The notes under the pieces: generated by a model
Database searches by the model: none
Told to the model about the DNA's origin: nothing
Seen by the model: only the letters and a program-made list of their open reading frames with translations
Part shown: in pieces, positions 1 through 9,748 of the stretch
Position numbering within the stretch: position 1 is the first letter of the stretch
Layout of the letters: every line of letters starts with the position of its first letter
Made by a program: the position numbers and the translations under genes
Source: an uncultured Chitinophagaceae bacterium
Lineage (GTDB): Bacteria > Bacteroidota > Bacteroidia > Chitinophagales > Chitinophagaceae
Length of the DNA stretch: 64,000 nucleotides
Assembly: GCA_937958995.1 (NCBI GenBank)
Contig: CALGAP010000019.1
Coordinates: forward strand, 6,794 to 70,793
Reading direction: 5' to 3'

Positions 1-102
1 ACGGCAGGGACCACACCACTCTGCCCAGAAATCGACTACTGTAAGTTTATCGGAGGAAATTACTTTTTCCTGAAAATTTGCATCCGTTAATTCTAAAGCC
101 AT
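1..102 (-). CDS. trxA: Thioredoxin, N-terminal 34 residues (cut by window edge)
   Basis: Reverse-strand reading from the ATG at 102 gives 34 codons running off the left edge. They end in VVDFWAEWCGPCR, the beta-strand plus WCGPC redox active site (Cys30, Cys33) of classical thioredoxins. There is no signal peptide, so this is a cytoplasmic thiol-disulfide reductant. It lies 120 bp downstream of dnaE on the same strand and may be co-transcribed with it. Only the first third is visible, so TrxA cannot be separated from a close paralogue. Confidence 0.9.
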   Translation of the reverse strand, partial: MALELTDANFQEKVISSDKLTVVDFWAEWCGPCR

Positions 103-222
103 ATAAGATTTATTTAAAGATTTGAATGTTTATATTGATAAATCCGTGATCGCATCATACGCTAAACAATGATCCAAATTTACAGCCAAATATATTTAAC
201 TGCAAACCTGTCAAAATACTCG

Positions 223-3200
223 TCAGGCGGTCACCACTTGTACCTCCAGCTCAGGTGTGGACTGTAAATAGGCCGTCATTTCGTCATTCATCTCAAAACC
301 GTTTTCCAGGGTGTAGAGGCTGACACGGTATTTGGACTTTGGCTCAACTATATTGAACTTCAGCCCCGATTTGCCAGGGTACTTTTTAACATTACTTTCA
401 AAAAAGCGTACCATGTCTTCGCTCAGGTGACGCGCCTCGATGTCAACTATAACCTGTTTCGTGAGACTTTGTTTAATGCTCTCTAACAAAATGACTTTCT
501 CCACCTTAAACTCATACTCCTGCTTGTTGTAGCGCTGTTTGAAGTAGCCGGTAACGAACAGGTTTTTTCCCTTTTCGAGATAGTTGTTAAATTTTATATA
601 GTCGTCGCTCCAAAGCGTAAACTCGCTTTTGCCGCTGTAATCTTCCATGATAAATGAGCCAAACTGGCGGCCCGTGCGCGTTACGCGGTGCTGGGCATCA
701 GTCACCAGGCCCGCCAGCCTGAAAGTGCGCGCCGGGGCATTGCCTGCTGTTAAAGAATCCTTAATCTCGTTGTACTCGGCCAGCGAAGTGATACCATAGT
801 GCTTTATCTCAAAACGGAAATGATCGAGCGGATGGCCACTGATAAACATTCCCGTCACCTCCTTTTCGTGCTCCAGCAATTCAGTGAGCGTCCAGGGTTC
901 GCAGTTCGGAATCTTGGGCGGCTGTATATCCATCACCGCCGGCAGATCGCCAAACAAAGTGTTGGAAGCAGTCGTGTTCTGTGCCTGGTAAATATTGCCA
1001 TACCGAATGATTTTTTCCAAACCATTGGCCGTTTCACCGGGCGGTGTAAAGAAGTATTGTGCGCGGTGCATTTCCCTGAAACAATCAAACGCACCTGCAT
1101 ACACCAGGCTTTCCAGTGTTTTCTTATTCACTGTGCGCTGGTTGATGCGTTTGATCATATCAAACACCGATTGATAAGGACCATTTTTCTCACGCTCTGC
1201 AATAATGCTTTCCACCGCCGCTTCGCCCACGCCCTTTAGCCCGCCTAAGCCGAAACGAATATCACCGGCTTTGTTTACCGCAAAACCTTTTTTCGATTCG
1301 TTGATATCGGGACCCAGCACTTTCAACCCCATGCGCTTACATTCTTCCATGAAGAAAGTGATCTTATCGATGCTGCCGGCGTTGTTCAAAACGGCCGCCA
1401 TGTATTCACTGGGATAATGTGCTTTAAGGTAGGCTGTCTGGTACGCCACATAGGCATAACAGGTAGAGTGCGATTTGTTGAACGCATACTGCGCAAACGC
1501 TTCCCAGTCGGTCCAGATCTTTTCAAGTTTATCTGGAGGCAGTCCTTTCCTGGTAGCGCCTTCGATAAACTGCGATTTCATTTTGTCCAGCACCGACTTT
1601 TGCTTTTTACCCATGGCCTTGCGCAACACGTCGGCATCGCCTTTACTGAAACCGGCGAGTTTTTGCGCCAGCAACATCACCTGTTCCTGGTATACGGTGA
1701 TGCCATAGGTTTCGGCCAGGTACTCTTCCATTTCAGGAAGGTCGTAGGTGATGGCCTCGCGGCCATGTTTACGATCGATAAAGTTGGGGATATAGGCCAG
1801 TGGACCAGGACGGTACAACGCGTTCATGGCAATGAGGTCCGCAAACTGGTCGGGCTTGAGGTCGCGCAGGTATTTCTGCATACCGGGACTTTCAAACTGG
1901 AACGTACCGATGGTATCGCCGCGCTGGTATAATTCAAATGTTTTTTTATCGTCGAGCGGAATGGAATCGATGTCGATATCCAAACCATGATTTTCCCTGA
2001 TCAGCCGCAATGCATTCTTGATAATAGTGAGCGTCTTCAATCCCAGGAAGTCCATCTTGATTACGCCCGCGTCTTCAATAATGCTTCCTTCAATCTGCGT
2101 CACCCAGAGATTGGAGTCTTTGGCGGTGCAAACGGGAATCAGTTCGGTAAGATCTTTCGGCGCAATGATGATGCCCGCGGCATGTATGCCCGTGTTGCGC
2201 ACCGAACCTTCGAGACGTTCGGCCTCGCGCAGCACTTGTCCTTCCAATCCCTCGCTCTTGTATAGCTCACGCAGTTTTTTGACGGTCTCCAGTTCATCGG
2301 CGCCCAGGTTTTCCTTTTCTTCCAAAGATTTTTCACCCGGCTTCGCATCTTTTGCATAAATAGGTGCCTGCAGTAAGCGACGGAGTTCAATACCCGGACG
2401 CTCAGGCACCAGCTTGGCCAGCGCATTACTTTCCGATAGCGGCAGGTCCAACACACGCGCCACGTCTTTAATACTCATCTTGGCAGCCATGGTGCCATAA
2501 GTGATGATCTGTGCCACCTGCGCCTTGCCGTATTTGTCCACTACATAGTCAATCACCTTCTGGCGGCCTTCATCGTCAAAGTCGGTATCGATATCTGGCA
2601 TCGACTTACGGTCGGGGTTGAGAAACCTCTCAAACAGCAGCTTGTACTTGATGGGATCTATATTGGTGATGCCGATACAGTAGGCCACCACGCTGCCCGC
2701 CGCCGATCCACGGCCCGGGCCCACAAACACGCCCAGGTCGCGGCCCGCCTTGATAAAATCACTCACGATCAGGAAGTAACCTGCAAAACCCATCGTCTTG
2801 ATGGTATGCAGTTCGAAATTGAGCCGCTCTTCAATTTCGGGAGTGATATCAACATAGCGTCTTTTCGCACCTTCCCAGGTAAGATGCTTCAGGTATTCCC
2901 ATTGATTGAGGTTGCTGTCTTCATGCACCTGGAACTCTTTAGGAATAGGAAAGGCAGGGAGTAAAATATCCTTCTTCAGGTTCAGCAATTCTACTTTGTC
3001 CACCACCATCTGCGTATTGTCGATAGCTTGTGGAATATCGCTGAACAATGTTTTCATTTCTTCCGCCGTCTTGAAATAAAACTGGTCGTTGGGGAATTTG
3101 AAGCGGCGGTCTTTTACATGTACATCGTCGTTCACGAAATCATCATACCCCGGCGTGGCTTTCTTTTCGCCGGTATTGATGCAAAGCAGAATGTCGTGCG

Positions 3201-3870
3201 CGTTGTAATCTTCGCGATCGGTATAGTGGCTATCGTTGGTAGCGATTACCGGCACATTATACTTCTTCGCAAACTTCAGCAGTATCTGATTGATCTTCTC
3301 CTGTTCTTTAATATTATGGCGCTGCAATTCTATGAAATAATCTTCGCCAAACAAATCGAGCCACCATTTGAACTCTTTTTCCGCTGTCTCTTCATCTTCG
3401 TGCAAAATAGTCTGCGGCACATAAGCGCCGATACAGCAGGTGGTAGCGATCAGTCCTTCGTGATATTTTACGATCAGTTCCTTATCTATGCGCGGGTATT
3501 TACTGTACATACCCTCGATATAACCCAGCGAAGTAAGTTTAATGAGGTTCTGGTAGCCCGTCTTATTTTTCGCCAGCAGCACCTGGTGATAGCGTTCGTC
3601 TTTTTGTTCTTTGGAAAAAATCTTGCGATGCCGGTCTTCCACCACATAAAACTCGCAGCCCACAATGGGTTTCACTTTCAGGGAACCATCATCATTCTTA
3701 TGCTTATACGCTTCCGATACAAATTCAAAAGCTCCAAACATGTTCCCGTGGTCGGTGATGGCAATCGCCGGCATATTTTCCCTGATTGCCTTCTTATACA
3801 ACGACTGAATAGACGCGGCCCCGTCGAGCAGCGAAAACTGGGTATGAACGTGGAGGTGTGAGAATTGCAT
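223..3870 (-). CDS. dnaE: DNA polymerase III subunit alpha
   Basis: A 1215-residue replicative polymerase of DnaE1 type, the chain-elongating subunit of the Pol III holoenzyme. The N-terminal PHP domain opens with HLHVHTQFSLLDG. The palm carries the catalytic PDIDTDFDD motif near residue 425 and the later KMDFLGLKTL motif. After these come the YQEQVM and FNKSHS motifs of the alpha-subunit core, a helix-hairpin-helix region (GLGGLKGVGEAAVESI), an OB-fold (RLAGLVTDAQHRVTRTG) and a short C-terminal domain. The length is normal for Bacteroidota DnaE. The ATG at 3870 directly precedes the PHP motif, so the start is secure. There is no 3'-5' exonuclease domain, which excludes PolC. Confidence 0.97.
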   Translation of the reverse strand: MQFSHLHVHTQFSLLDGAASIQSLYKKAIRENMPAIAITDHGNMFGAFEFVSEAYKHKNDDGSLKVKPIVGCEFYVVEDRHRKIFSKEQKDERYHQVLLAKNKTGYQNLIKLTSLGYIEGMYSKYPRIDKELIVKYHEGLIATTCCIGAYVPQTILHEDEETAEKEFKWWLDLFGEDYFIELQRHNIKEQEKINQILLKFAKKYNVPVIATNDSHYTDREDYNAHDILLCINTGEKKATPGYDDFVNDDVHVKDRRFKFPNDQFYFKTAEEMKTLFSDIPQAIDNTQMVVDKVELLNLKKDILLPAFPIPKEFQVHEDSNLNQWEYLKHLTWEGAKRRYVDITPEIEERLNFELHTIKTMGFAGYFLIVSDFIKAGRDLGVFVGPGRGSAAGSVVAYCIGITNIDPIKYKLLFERFLNPDRKSMPDIDTDFDDEGRQKVIDYVVDKYGKAQVAQIITYGTMAAKMSIKDVARVLDLPLSESNALAKLVPERPGIELRRLLQAPIYAKDAKPGEKSLEEKENLGADELETVKKLRELYKSEGLEGQVLREAERLEGSVRNTGIHAAGIIIAPKDLTELIPVCTAKDSNLWVTQIEGSIIEDAGVIKMDFLGLKTLTIIKNALRLIRENHGLDIDIDSIPLDDKKTFELYQRGDTIGTFQFESPGMQKYLRDLKPDQFADLIAMNALYRPGPLAYIPNFIDRKHGREAITYDLPEMEEYLAETYGITVYQEQVMLLAQKLAGFSKGDADVLRKAMGKKQKSVLDKMKSQFIEGATRKGLPPDKLEKIWTDWEAFAQYAFNKSHSTCYAYVAYQTAYLKAHYPSEYMAAVLNNAGSIDKITFFMEECKRMGLKVLGPDINESKKGFAVNKAGDIRFGLGGLKGVGEAAVESIIAEREKNGPYQSVFDMIKRINQRTVNKKTLESLVYAGAFDCFREMHRAQYFFTPPGETANGLEKIIRYGNIYQAQNTTASNTLFGDLPAVMDIQPPKIPNCEPWTLTELLEHEKEVTGMFISGHPLDHFRFEIKHYGITSLAEYNEIKDSLTAGNAPARTFRLAGLVTDAQHRVTRTGRQFGSFIMEDYSGKSEFTLWSDDYIKFNNYLEKGKNLFVTGYFKQRYNKQEYEFKVEKVILLESIKQSLTKQVIVDIEARHLSEDMVRFFESNVKKYPGKSGLKFNIVEPKSKYRVSLYTLENGFEMNDEMTAYLQSTPELEVQVVTA

Positions 3871-4043
3871 GGCAGTTACTTGTTACGGATATTTCGGTGC
3901 CCGGTGCAGAGGGTTCTACACGCTGCACACGTTAACCGGAATGGCAAACTTCGAACATCTACAGCTTTGTCAAAAGCCAAACTGATCACAATATTTCCAC
4001 AGCTGTTAAGTTGTCGATTTGTTCATGTTAACGAGCGCAAGGG

Positions 4044-4076
4044 TTGACCGTACTTAAGAATCTTTGCCTATCTTTG
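4044..4076 (+). promoter_or_regulatory. Bacteroidota-type promoter of the NlpC/P60 gene
   Basis: TATCTTTG at 4069-4076 is a perfect match to the Bacteroidota -7 consensus TAnnTTTG. TTG at 4044-4046 lies 22 bp upstream, within the 17-23 bp spacing described for Flavobacterium promoters. Transcription would begin near 4083, about 19 nt before the GTG start at 4102. A second, weaker copy (AATCTTTG) sits 10 bp upstream. Confidence 0.6.
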
Positions 4077-4101
4077 CCGATTGTGAATTAAAAGCAGTTC
4101 C

Positions 4102-4806
4102 GTGAAATACCAGTTTTTGTTGCTTACCATATTGATCGGTGCAGTCAGCTGTACCAATAGCCGCCGCGGCCAGTCGAATGCCGCTACCGAACCCGCGCGT
4201 AAGCAACCCGCTGCTACTCAATCATCTCCAACCTTTATTGAAAATTTTTCTGTCAAGCCTGCCACGGGACAAAGTTCAGTTAAAACCACCAAATCATCAG
4301 CCAAATCTACTACCTCCGCTTATCCTGCGCTGGCCGACGAGAGCGTTTTGGAAAGCACTGTGAGTACAGCCGCCGTTAATGCCGCGCTGTTATTTAAATA
4401 TTCCATTTTGCTTGACGTGCCGGTTGAAGATTTAACAGATTTCAGGCTGCTTGAGTTCGTAGAAAGCTGGTACGGTACGAAGTATAAATATGGAGGTAAT
4501 GACCGCAATGGGGTGGATTGTTCGGCCTTTTCGAAAGATTTTATCAGCGCTCTCTATAATGTTAATATCCCTCGCACATCATCGGAACAATACAAGACTA
4601 CCGAGCGCATCAACAAAAAAGACCTGCGCGAAGGCGACCTGGTTTTTTTCTACACGCGCGGCCGCCGAAATGGTGTTTCACACGTAGGCGTTTACCTGCG
4701 CAATGGTAAGTTTGTACACGCCTCTACTTCAAGCGGGGTGGTAATCAGCGATCTCGAAGAAGAATATTACAGGAAGAACTACGCTGGAGCGGGAAGGGTG
4801 AGATAG
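4102..4806 (+). CDS. NlpC/P60 family cell-wall hydrolase, lipoprotein
   Basis: A 234-residue envelope protein with a lipoprotein signal (lipobox LIGAVSC, Cys17), a Ser/Thr/Lys/Ala-rich linker (residues 20-85) and a C-terminal NlpC/P60 domain (about 112-234). The catalytic cysteine is Cys140 in NGVDCSAF, the histidine His194 in GVSHVGVYL, and the third polar residue His206 in FVHAST. The family cleaves peptidoglycan stem peptides, typically between D-Glu and the diamino acid. The start is GTG. A stop lies just upstream in frame and no ATG occurs before the signal peptide, so GTG is the only sensible choice. It is monocistronic, and the next gene converges on it. Confidence 0.9.
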   Translation: MKYQFLLLTILIGAVSCTNSRRGQSNAATEPARKQPAATQSSPTFIENFSVKPATGQSSVKTTKSSAKSTTSAYPALADESVLESTVSTAAVNAALLFKYSILLDVPVEDLTDFRLLEFVESWYGTKYKYGGNDRNGVDCSAFSKDFISALYNVNIPRTSSEQYKTTERINKKDLREGDLVFFYTRGRRNGVSHVGVYLRNGKFVHASTSSGVVISDLEEEYYRKNYAGAGRVR

Positions 4807-4825
4807 TGATGAGTGCACGATCCTG

Positions 4826-6331
4826 CTAAGAATCTTTCCTGGTGAAGCGGTTGCGGATGGTTTGTAGTACGGGTTTGATGTCGGGTGAGAGATTCAATGC
4901 AAGCACTCCCGTTGCGTAAATTGCTACGAATACTGCACTGCGGATGAATATCCATAAGATTCCCTGGTAGTCACGAAACAGGAAATGACAAATGAAATAT
5001 CCTGCAAGTCCCAGCAGCAGGGTATAAAGCGTGTTCATGCCAAAAGGCTGCATCCCGAATTTTTTGTACAGGAAATAAAAGCGAATGCTGTTGTAAACGG
5101 TTATGGCAAATAGGTTGGAGGCTGCCGTACCTTCTATACCAAATTGCCTGGTGAGCATATAGTTCAGCGGGAGCGTGAGCGACAGTAATATCAAACCCGT
5201 AATGAATTCAAAACGCCAGTACACAGAAGTGGCAATGATCTGTGAATTGAGACCCGCGGCCAGATCTATCACGCGCATAAGGCCGATAAATAAAAAAGCC
5301 GGTTTGGCCAGCAGGTAACCTTCCTTCAATTTAAAAGTGAGCACCCCGTCGGTGAAATTGATCCATATCAGCACAAACATAGCCACCGCAAAAATCAGTT
5401 GATTGATTGATGCGCGACTGTATATGCGTTGAATGCGGTCGTAGTCTTTATCCTTCCAGCTGCGCGACAAGGGCCCTACAGATGCGGAGATCACTGCGCG
5501 CTGCGGCGCCTGTATAAGACTTGAAATGTTTTGCGCCAGCGTATATATGCCCGCGTATTTCAATCCATCGGCCATCACGGCGGCGATTACCAGTGTATCA
5601 AAAACCTGCGCCACGCTAAATACCAGCAGCCCGCTCCACATAAAGGCCATGAGCGGAACTATTTTTTTGAAAAACTTTTTCGTAACGCGGCTTATGGAAA
5701 AATGAAAATGCAACCGGCCGGTAAAAAATAAGTAGCCACCCAAAATTGCAGCTATGATGATATAGGTGAATGCAAAGGCTTTTATGAACAGATCGAAATC
5801 TTTGATCACCCCCACAAATGTCAGTACGATTAGCAGGGTGGTAAGCAAACGAAAACCCACTTCGCGGAGGAAGTTGGATAACACCGCCTTGTTGAAATGC
5901 CAGGAAAAAGCTTCCAGCAGTGTAAAGATGGTAAGACCAAAACCCAAAGGAAATATCCAGTAAAAATATGTGACGAGGTCGGGCGCATTGGTGCCGTATT
6001 TGCGGATCACCAGGTCTTTAAAAATAAACCCGCCCGAAGTCACCAGCAGGAAACCACAAAGACTCACAACGAATGCAAAAGTGAACTGGTCATTCTTTTG
6101 GGGAGGAAGATTGTCCTGGTAGTAAGGAAAAAACTTGTTTACATACTGCACCGTGCCCAGGTTGGCCAAAGCATACATAATATTGGCGATAGCGAGGAAA
6201 GTGCCCTGCGCCAGCCCGTATTGCTCTTCGGTAAAAAAGCGCGCAAAGAGGTAGGTATTCACAAAGCCAAGCACAAATCCGAAATACACAATCGCCGATG
6301 AAATAATGCTTTGCCGCCTGATGGTGCTCAT
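4826..6331 (-). CDS. Polysaccharide/oligosaccharide flippase-like membrane protein (Wzx/MATE-like fold)
   Basis: A 501-residue, strongly hydrophobic protein with about 12-14 predicted membrane helices. It has the layout of the polysaccharide-biosynthesis (MVF/MOP) exporter superfamily. The opening helix is followed by FARFFTEEQYGLAQGTFLAIANI, a typical first-repeat signature, and the last two helices are separated by a short loop. The likely role is flipping a lipid-linked glycan across the inner membrane, but no glycosyltransferases are nearby to define a substrate. Its ATG overlaps the stop codon of the upstream M1 peptidase in an ATGA arrangement (6328-6331), so the two are probably translationally coupled. 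Family membership is clear and the substrate unknown. Confidence 0.8.
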   Translation of the reverse strand: MSTIRRQSIISSAIVYFGFVLGFVNTYLFARFFTEEQYGLAQGTFLAIANIMYALANLGTVQYVNKFFPYYQDNLPPQKNDQFTFAFVVSLCGFLLVTSGGFIFKDLVIRKYGTNAPDLVTYFYWIFPLGFGLTIFTLLEAFSWHFNKAVLSNFLREVGFRLLTTLLIVLTFVGVIKDFDLFIKAFAFTYIIIAAILGGYLFFTGRLHFHFSISRVTKKFFKKIVPLMAFMWSGLLVFSVAQVFDTLVIAAVMADGLKYAGIYTLAQNISSLIQAPQRAVISASVGPLSRSWKDKDYDRIQRIYSRASINQLIFAVAMFVLIWINFTDGVLTFKLKEGYLLAKPAFLFIGLMRVIDLAAGLNSQIIATSVYWRFEFITGLILLSLTLPLNYMLTRQFGIEGTAASNLFAITVYNSIRFYFLYKKFGMQPFGMNTLYTLLLGLAGYFICHFLFRDYQGILWIFIRSAVFVAIYATGVLALNLSPDIKPVLQTIRNRFTRKDS

Positions 6332-7965
6332 GAAGAAACTTTTTTGGTGCGGATATAAAAATTCCTGTCCACACTCAGTTCACTCACACCTGCGGGTGCG
6401 TCCATCGTCTGCCATTGCGCAGTAGGAGTGATCCATTTTACACCACCCAAATTTATTTTCAACGGCATGGCAAAACCCGGCACCACATCGGTATAGCGGT
6501 ATTGCAGTTTGCGCCCGCTGATCTTATACTCCAACGTAGGTATCATGGTGGTGCGAAGGTATTGATCGAAAACCTTCGAAAGATCTTTGCCTGCTTCTTT
6601 GCTGAAATAGGCTTCAATTGTTTTGGTGTCGACCGATTTGTGAAACAAATCTGCATTCAGTCCGCGCAGTATTTTCCTGAACAATGAATCATCGTTGATC
6701 ACCTGGCGGATGGTATGCAGCAGGTTACCTCCTTTGTAATACATGTCGCCACTGCCCTTGCTTTGCACGCCATAGGCGCCGATGATGGGCCTGTCGTTGA
6801 GAATATTTCGCCGCGTGCCGATCACATAATCATTGCCCGCTTCCACACCAAACTTGCAGGTGGTGAATATGGTTTCAGAATAATTGGTAAATCCTTCATG
6901 TACCCACATGTCGGCAATATCGTTGGTGGTGATGTTATTGCCAAACCATTCGTGTCCACTTTCGTGAACCAGGATAAAATCCCATTTCAATCCCCATCCG
7001 CTGCCGGAGAGGTCCCTGCCGCGATAGCCGTTCTTGAATTCATTACCATAGGCCACCGCGCTCTGATGCTCCATGCCGAGATGCGGCGATTGCACCAGCT
7101 TGAATCCATCTTCATAAAAAGGATAGGGGCCAAACCAGTATTCAAAACAGGAAAGCATTTCGGCTGCCTGTTTAAATTGCTCCTTGGCTTTTTCCAGTTC
7201 ATAATCGAGCACCCAGTATTCGCAATCGAGTTTTCCCTTTTCGCCATTGAAGGTTTCATTCCAGGAAACATACTTTCCGATATAGGGTATGATGTTGTAA
7301 TTGTTGATAGGATTTTTGACCGACCAGTGATAAGTGATAAATCCTTCGCGCGGCATGCGTCCGAGCAAACGGCCATTTCCCACGGCTACCAGCGTGTCGG
7401 GTACGGTGATCAGTAAGCTCGCGCCACGATCGGGTTCGTCTGACTGGTGATCTTTACAGGGATACCAGACGCTGGCACCCAAACCCTGGCAGGCCACACT
7501 CATCCAGGGGCGGCCTTGTTTATCTTTTGCCCATATCCATCCTCCATCCCATGGCGGATTCACAGCCTCGCGCGGTTTGCCTTTTGCTTTAATATTGATA
7601 GTATAGTCTTTTCCTGCCTGTGGTGCTTCCGAAAAACTGATGAAATAAACATTGCCTTCGCGGCGCAGGCCTAGCCTGAAATTATCACATTCCGCCCCGG
7701 TAATTTCCATCGGTTGCTGCAGGTCAATCTGCATAACTGTGGCGGGCTTCAGTACCTTAAATTGTATTTGGCTTTCTACTTCAATGGTCTTGCTGTTGTA
7801 ATCGGGAGTAACATGAATGGTATAATACTGCACATCCCACCATTCGCGCTCCGGTGTAACTGAGCCGCGCAAGGTATCCTGCCGGGTAAATTTTTGTGCG
7901 GATCCGGAATAACTCAGCACTGCCACAAAAACGAGGAACAGGGGCCTTTTCAAATGTTTAACCAT
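6328..7965 (-). CDS. M1 family zinc metallopeptidase (aminopeptidase-like), exported
   Basis: A 545-residue protein with an N-terminal signal peptide (residues 1-23, ending GSA-Q), a beta-sandwich N-domain and an M1 catalytic domain. The zinc motif HESGH is at 334-338 and the third ligand, Glu357, is in WVHEG, the canonical 18-residue spacing. The exopeptidase motif is GMEHQ (about 297-301) instead of GAMEN, a variant common in Bacteroidota M1 enzymes. The C-terminal ARM-repeat domain of large aminopeptidases is mostly missing, and the chain ends in a short beta-rich tail. It probably trims peptides in the periplasm. It is transcribed away from the solute-binding protein gene at 8000 and overlaps the flippase gene downstream by 4 bp. 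Confidence 0.9.
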   Translation of the reverse strand: MVKHLKRPLFLVFVAVLSYSGSAQKFTRQDTLRGSVTPEREWWDVQYYTIHVTPDYNSKTIEVESQIQFKVLKPATVMQIDLQQPMEITGAECDNFRLGLRREGNVYFISFSEAPQAGKDYTINIKAKGKPREAVNPPWDGGWIWAKDKQGRPWMSVACQGLGASVWYPCKDHQSDEPDRGASLLITVPDTLVAVGNGRLLGRMPREGFITYHWSVKNPINNYNIIPYIGKYVSWNETFNGEKGKLDCEYWVLDYELEKAKEQFKQAAEMLSCFEYWFGPYPFYEDGFKLVQSPHLGMEHQSAVAYGNEFKNGYRGRDLSGSGWGLKWDFILVHESGHEWFGNNITTNDIADMWVHEGFTNYSETIFTTCKFGVEAGNDYVIGTRRNILNDRPIIGAYGVQSKGSGDMYYKGGNLLHTIRQVINDDSLFRKILRGLNADLFHKSVDTKTIEAYFSKEAGKDLSKVFDQYLRTTMIPTLEYKISGRKLQYRYTDVVPGFAMPLKINLGGVKWITPTAQWQTMDAPAGVSELSVDRNFYIRTKKVSS

Positions 7966-7982
7966 GTTGTCTGTTTGATTCG

Positions 7983-7992
7983 CTAAATTTAG
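7983..7992. promoter_or_regulatory. Palindrome in the divergent intergenic region
   Basis: CTAAATTTAG is a perfect 10-bp palindrome in the 34-bp gap between the divergent M1 peptidase (start 7965) and solute-binding protein (start 8000). Each strand reads TAAATTTA, one base from TAnnTTTG, so it could serve as a shared bidirectional -7 element or a small operator. No convincing -33 element accompanies it. Confidence 0.25.
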
Positions 7993-7999
7993 CCGGTTT

Positions 8000-9631
8000 A
8001 TGAGGCTTAAAGTTATCTATTTTGTTATTGTCGCCGCTATCATTCTCTCTGCCTGCGGGTCGGGACGCAATTCGGGTAAACAGGTTTTTCACTATAACGA
8101 GCAAACAGGTATTGCCTCGCTCGATCCGGCCCTTGCCAAAAACCAGTCCATTATGTGGCCCGTGCACCAGTTGTTCAACACGCTGGTGGAAATAGACAGC
8201 AACCTCAACCTCGTTCCTTCGCTGGCCACGCACTGGGAAGTATCTGACGACCGCCGCGTTTATACCTTTCATTTGCGCAGCGATGTTTTTTTTCACGACA
8301 ATGAAGCCTTTCCCGGTGGCGTGGGCCGCCGCATGACCGCACACGATGTGGTGTATAGTTTCAAACGCATCATGGATCCCGCCACCGCCAGCAGCGGCGC
8401 CTGGATATTCAACAACCGCATCGATAGCGCCGAAGGTTTCAAAGCCATTGACGATACCACTTTTCAACTCACGCTTATAAGACCGTTTACGCCGATACTG
8501 GGGTTGCTTAGCATGCAGTATTGCTCCATAGTACCGCGCGAAGTAGTGGAATATTATGGTAAGGATTTTCGCAGTCACCCCTGCGGTACAGGACCTTTTA
8601 TGTTCCAGGCCTGGGAAGAAGGACTGGCATTGATATTAAAAAAGAACCCTCGTTATTTTGAAAAAGACGGTGCGGGTAACCGGCTTCCTTATCTGGATGC
8701 TATTAAAATTACTTTTTACGATAACAAGGCTACCGAGTTTATGCTCTTTCGCCAGGGCGAACTGGATTTCATCAACGATATCGATCCTTCCTTCAAAGAT
8801 GAAGTGCTCACCAAGAAGGGCGTGCTGCGTAAAGATTGGGAAGGGACAATCGTTTTACAAAAGCATCCTTATCTCAATACAGAGTACCTGGGCATCCTGG
8901 TGGATTCAACAAACGATATCGTGAAAAAATCACCGCTTCGTTTTCGCCAGGTGCGGCAGGCTATTAATTATGGTTTCGACCGCGAAAAGATGGTCATGTA
9001 CCTGCGCAATTCAATCGGCACGCCGGCCACAAGTGGATTCATACCAGCAGGACTGCCGAGCTTTGATGCAAATATTGTAAAGGGCTATCCTTATGACCCG
9101 GCTAAAGCGCGGCAACTGCTGGCCGAGGCGGGTTTTCCTGAAGGGAAAGGATTGGGTGAAATAAAACTGCTGACCGTTCCCATATACGCCGACCTGGCGA
9201 GTTTCATCGCCAAACAACTCGAAGATATCGGCATGAGAATACAGGTGGAAGTGGTGCAGAAAAGTTTTTTACTGGAACAAACCGCCAAATCGCAGGCATT
9301 GTTTTTCCGCGCCAGTTGGATAGCAGATTATCCCGAAGCCGAAAATTACCTGGGCGTGTTTTATGGTAAGAATCCCGCGCCGCCCAACTATACCCGCTAT
9401 AAGAATGCGCGCTTTGATGAATTATATGAAAAGGCGCTGGTCACTGAGAATGATTCCATGCGCTACGACCTCTACCGGCAGATGGATCAACTGGTCATCA
9501 ACGATGCGCCGCTAGTACCGCTTTGGTACGATGAAGTGATACACCTGGTGAATCCACGCGTCAAGAATTTTACTCCTAATGGGCTCAATTTATTGGAGTT
9601 AAGAAGGGTATATATCGACAGGTCACGATAA
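8000..9631 (+). CDS. ABC transporter substrate-binding lipoprotein, family 5 (peptide/nickel type)
   Basis: A 543-residue lipoprotein (lipobox LSAC, Cys19). The SBP family 5 signature follows: LVPSLATHWEVSDD, then FHLRSDVFFHDNEAFPGG, then TAHDVVYSFKRIMDP, with the late VRQAINYGFDREKM and YNPDKAR-like (YPYDPAKARQLL) motifs. Family members capture peptides or similar small molecules for an ABC importer. No permease or ATPase gene is adjacent, so the partner must be encoded elsewhere. The protein is full length. It is divergent from the M1 peptidase, so a link to peptide uptake is plausible but inferred only from position. Confidence 0.9.
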   Translation: MRLKVIYFVIVAAIILSACGSGRNSGKQVFHYNEQTGIASLDPALAKNQSIMWPVHQLFNTLVEIDSNLNLVPSLATHWEVSDDRRVYTFHLRSDVFFHDNEAFPGGVGRRMTAHDVVYSFKRIMDPATASSGAWIFNNRIDSAEGFKAIDDTTFQLTLIRPFTPILGLLSMQYCSIVPREVVEYYGKDFRSHPCGTGPFMFQAWEEGLALILKKNPRYFEKDGAGNRLPYLDAIKITFYDNKATEFMLFRQGELDFINDIDPSFKDEVLTKKGVLRKDWEGTIVLQKHPYLNTEYLGILVDSTNDIVKKSPLRFRQVRQAINYGFDREKMVMYLRNSIGTPATSGFIPAGLPSFDANIVKGYPYDPAKARQLLAEAGFPEGKGLGEIKLLTVPIYADLASFIAKQLEDIGMRIQVEVVQKSFLLEQTAKSQALFFRASWIADYPEAENYLGVFYGKNPAPPNYTRYKNARFDELYEKALVTENDSMRYDLYRQMDQLVINDAPLVPLWYDEVIHLVNPRVKNFTPNGLNLLELRRVYIDRSR

Positions 9632-9748
9632 CAAATACGCTAACTACTTCAGTGTCTGCACATTGTTCGGTTACCTTACGGTGAGATATTAGCTCAGAAA
9701 AATATTTGACAAAAATCTTTTATTGTAAATGATTGAATTTCTGACTAC

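Noticed and set aside
3871..4101. Possible small gene in the dnaE-NlpC gap (frame 3865-4047)
   Set aside because: No ribosome-binding or promoter support and no protein-like composition. The region contains the promoter of the NlpC gene.
7958..8578. 206-codon frame antisense to the solute-binding protein
   Set aside because: It overlaps both the SBP gene and the divergent promoter region and has no domain or start signal.
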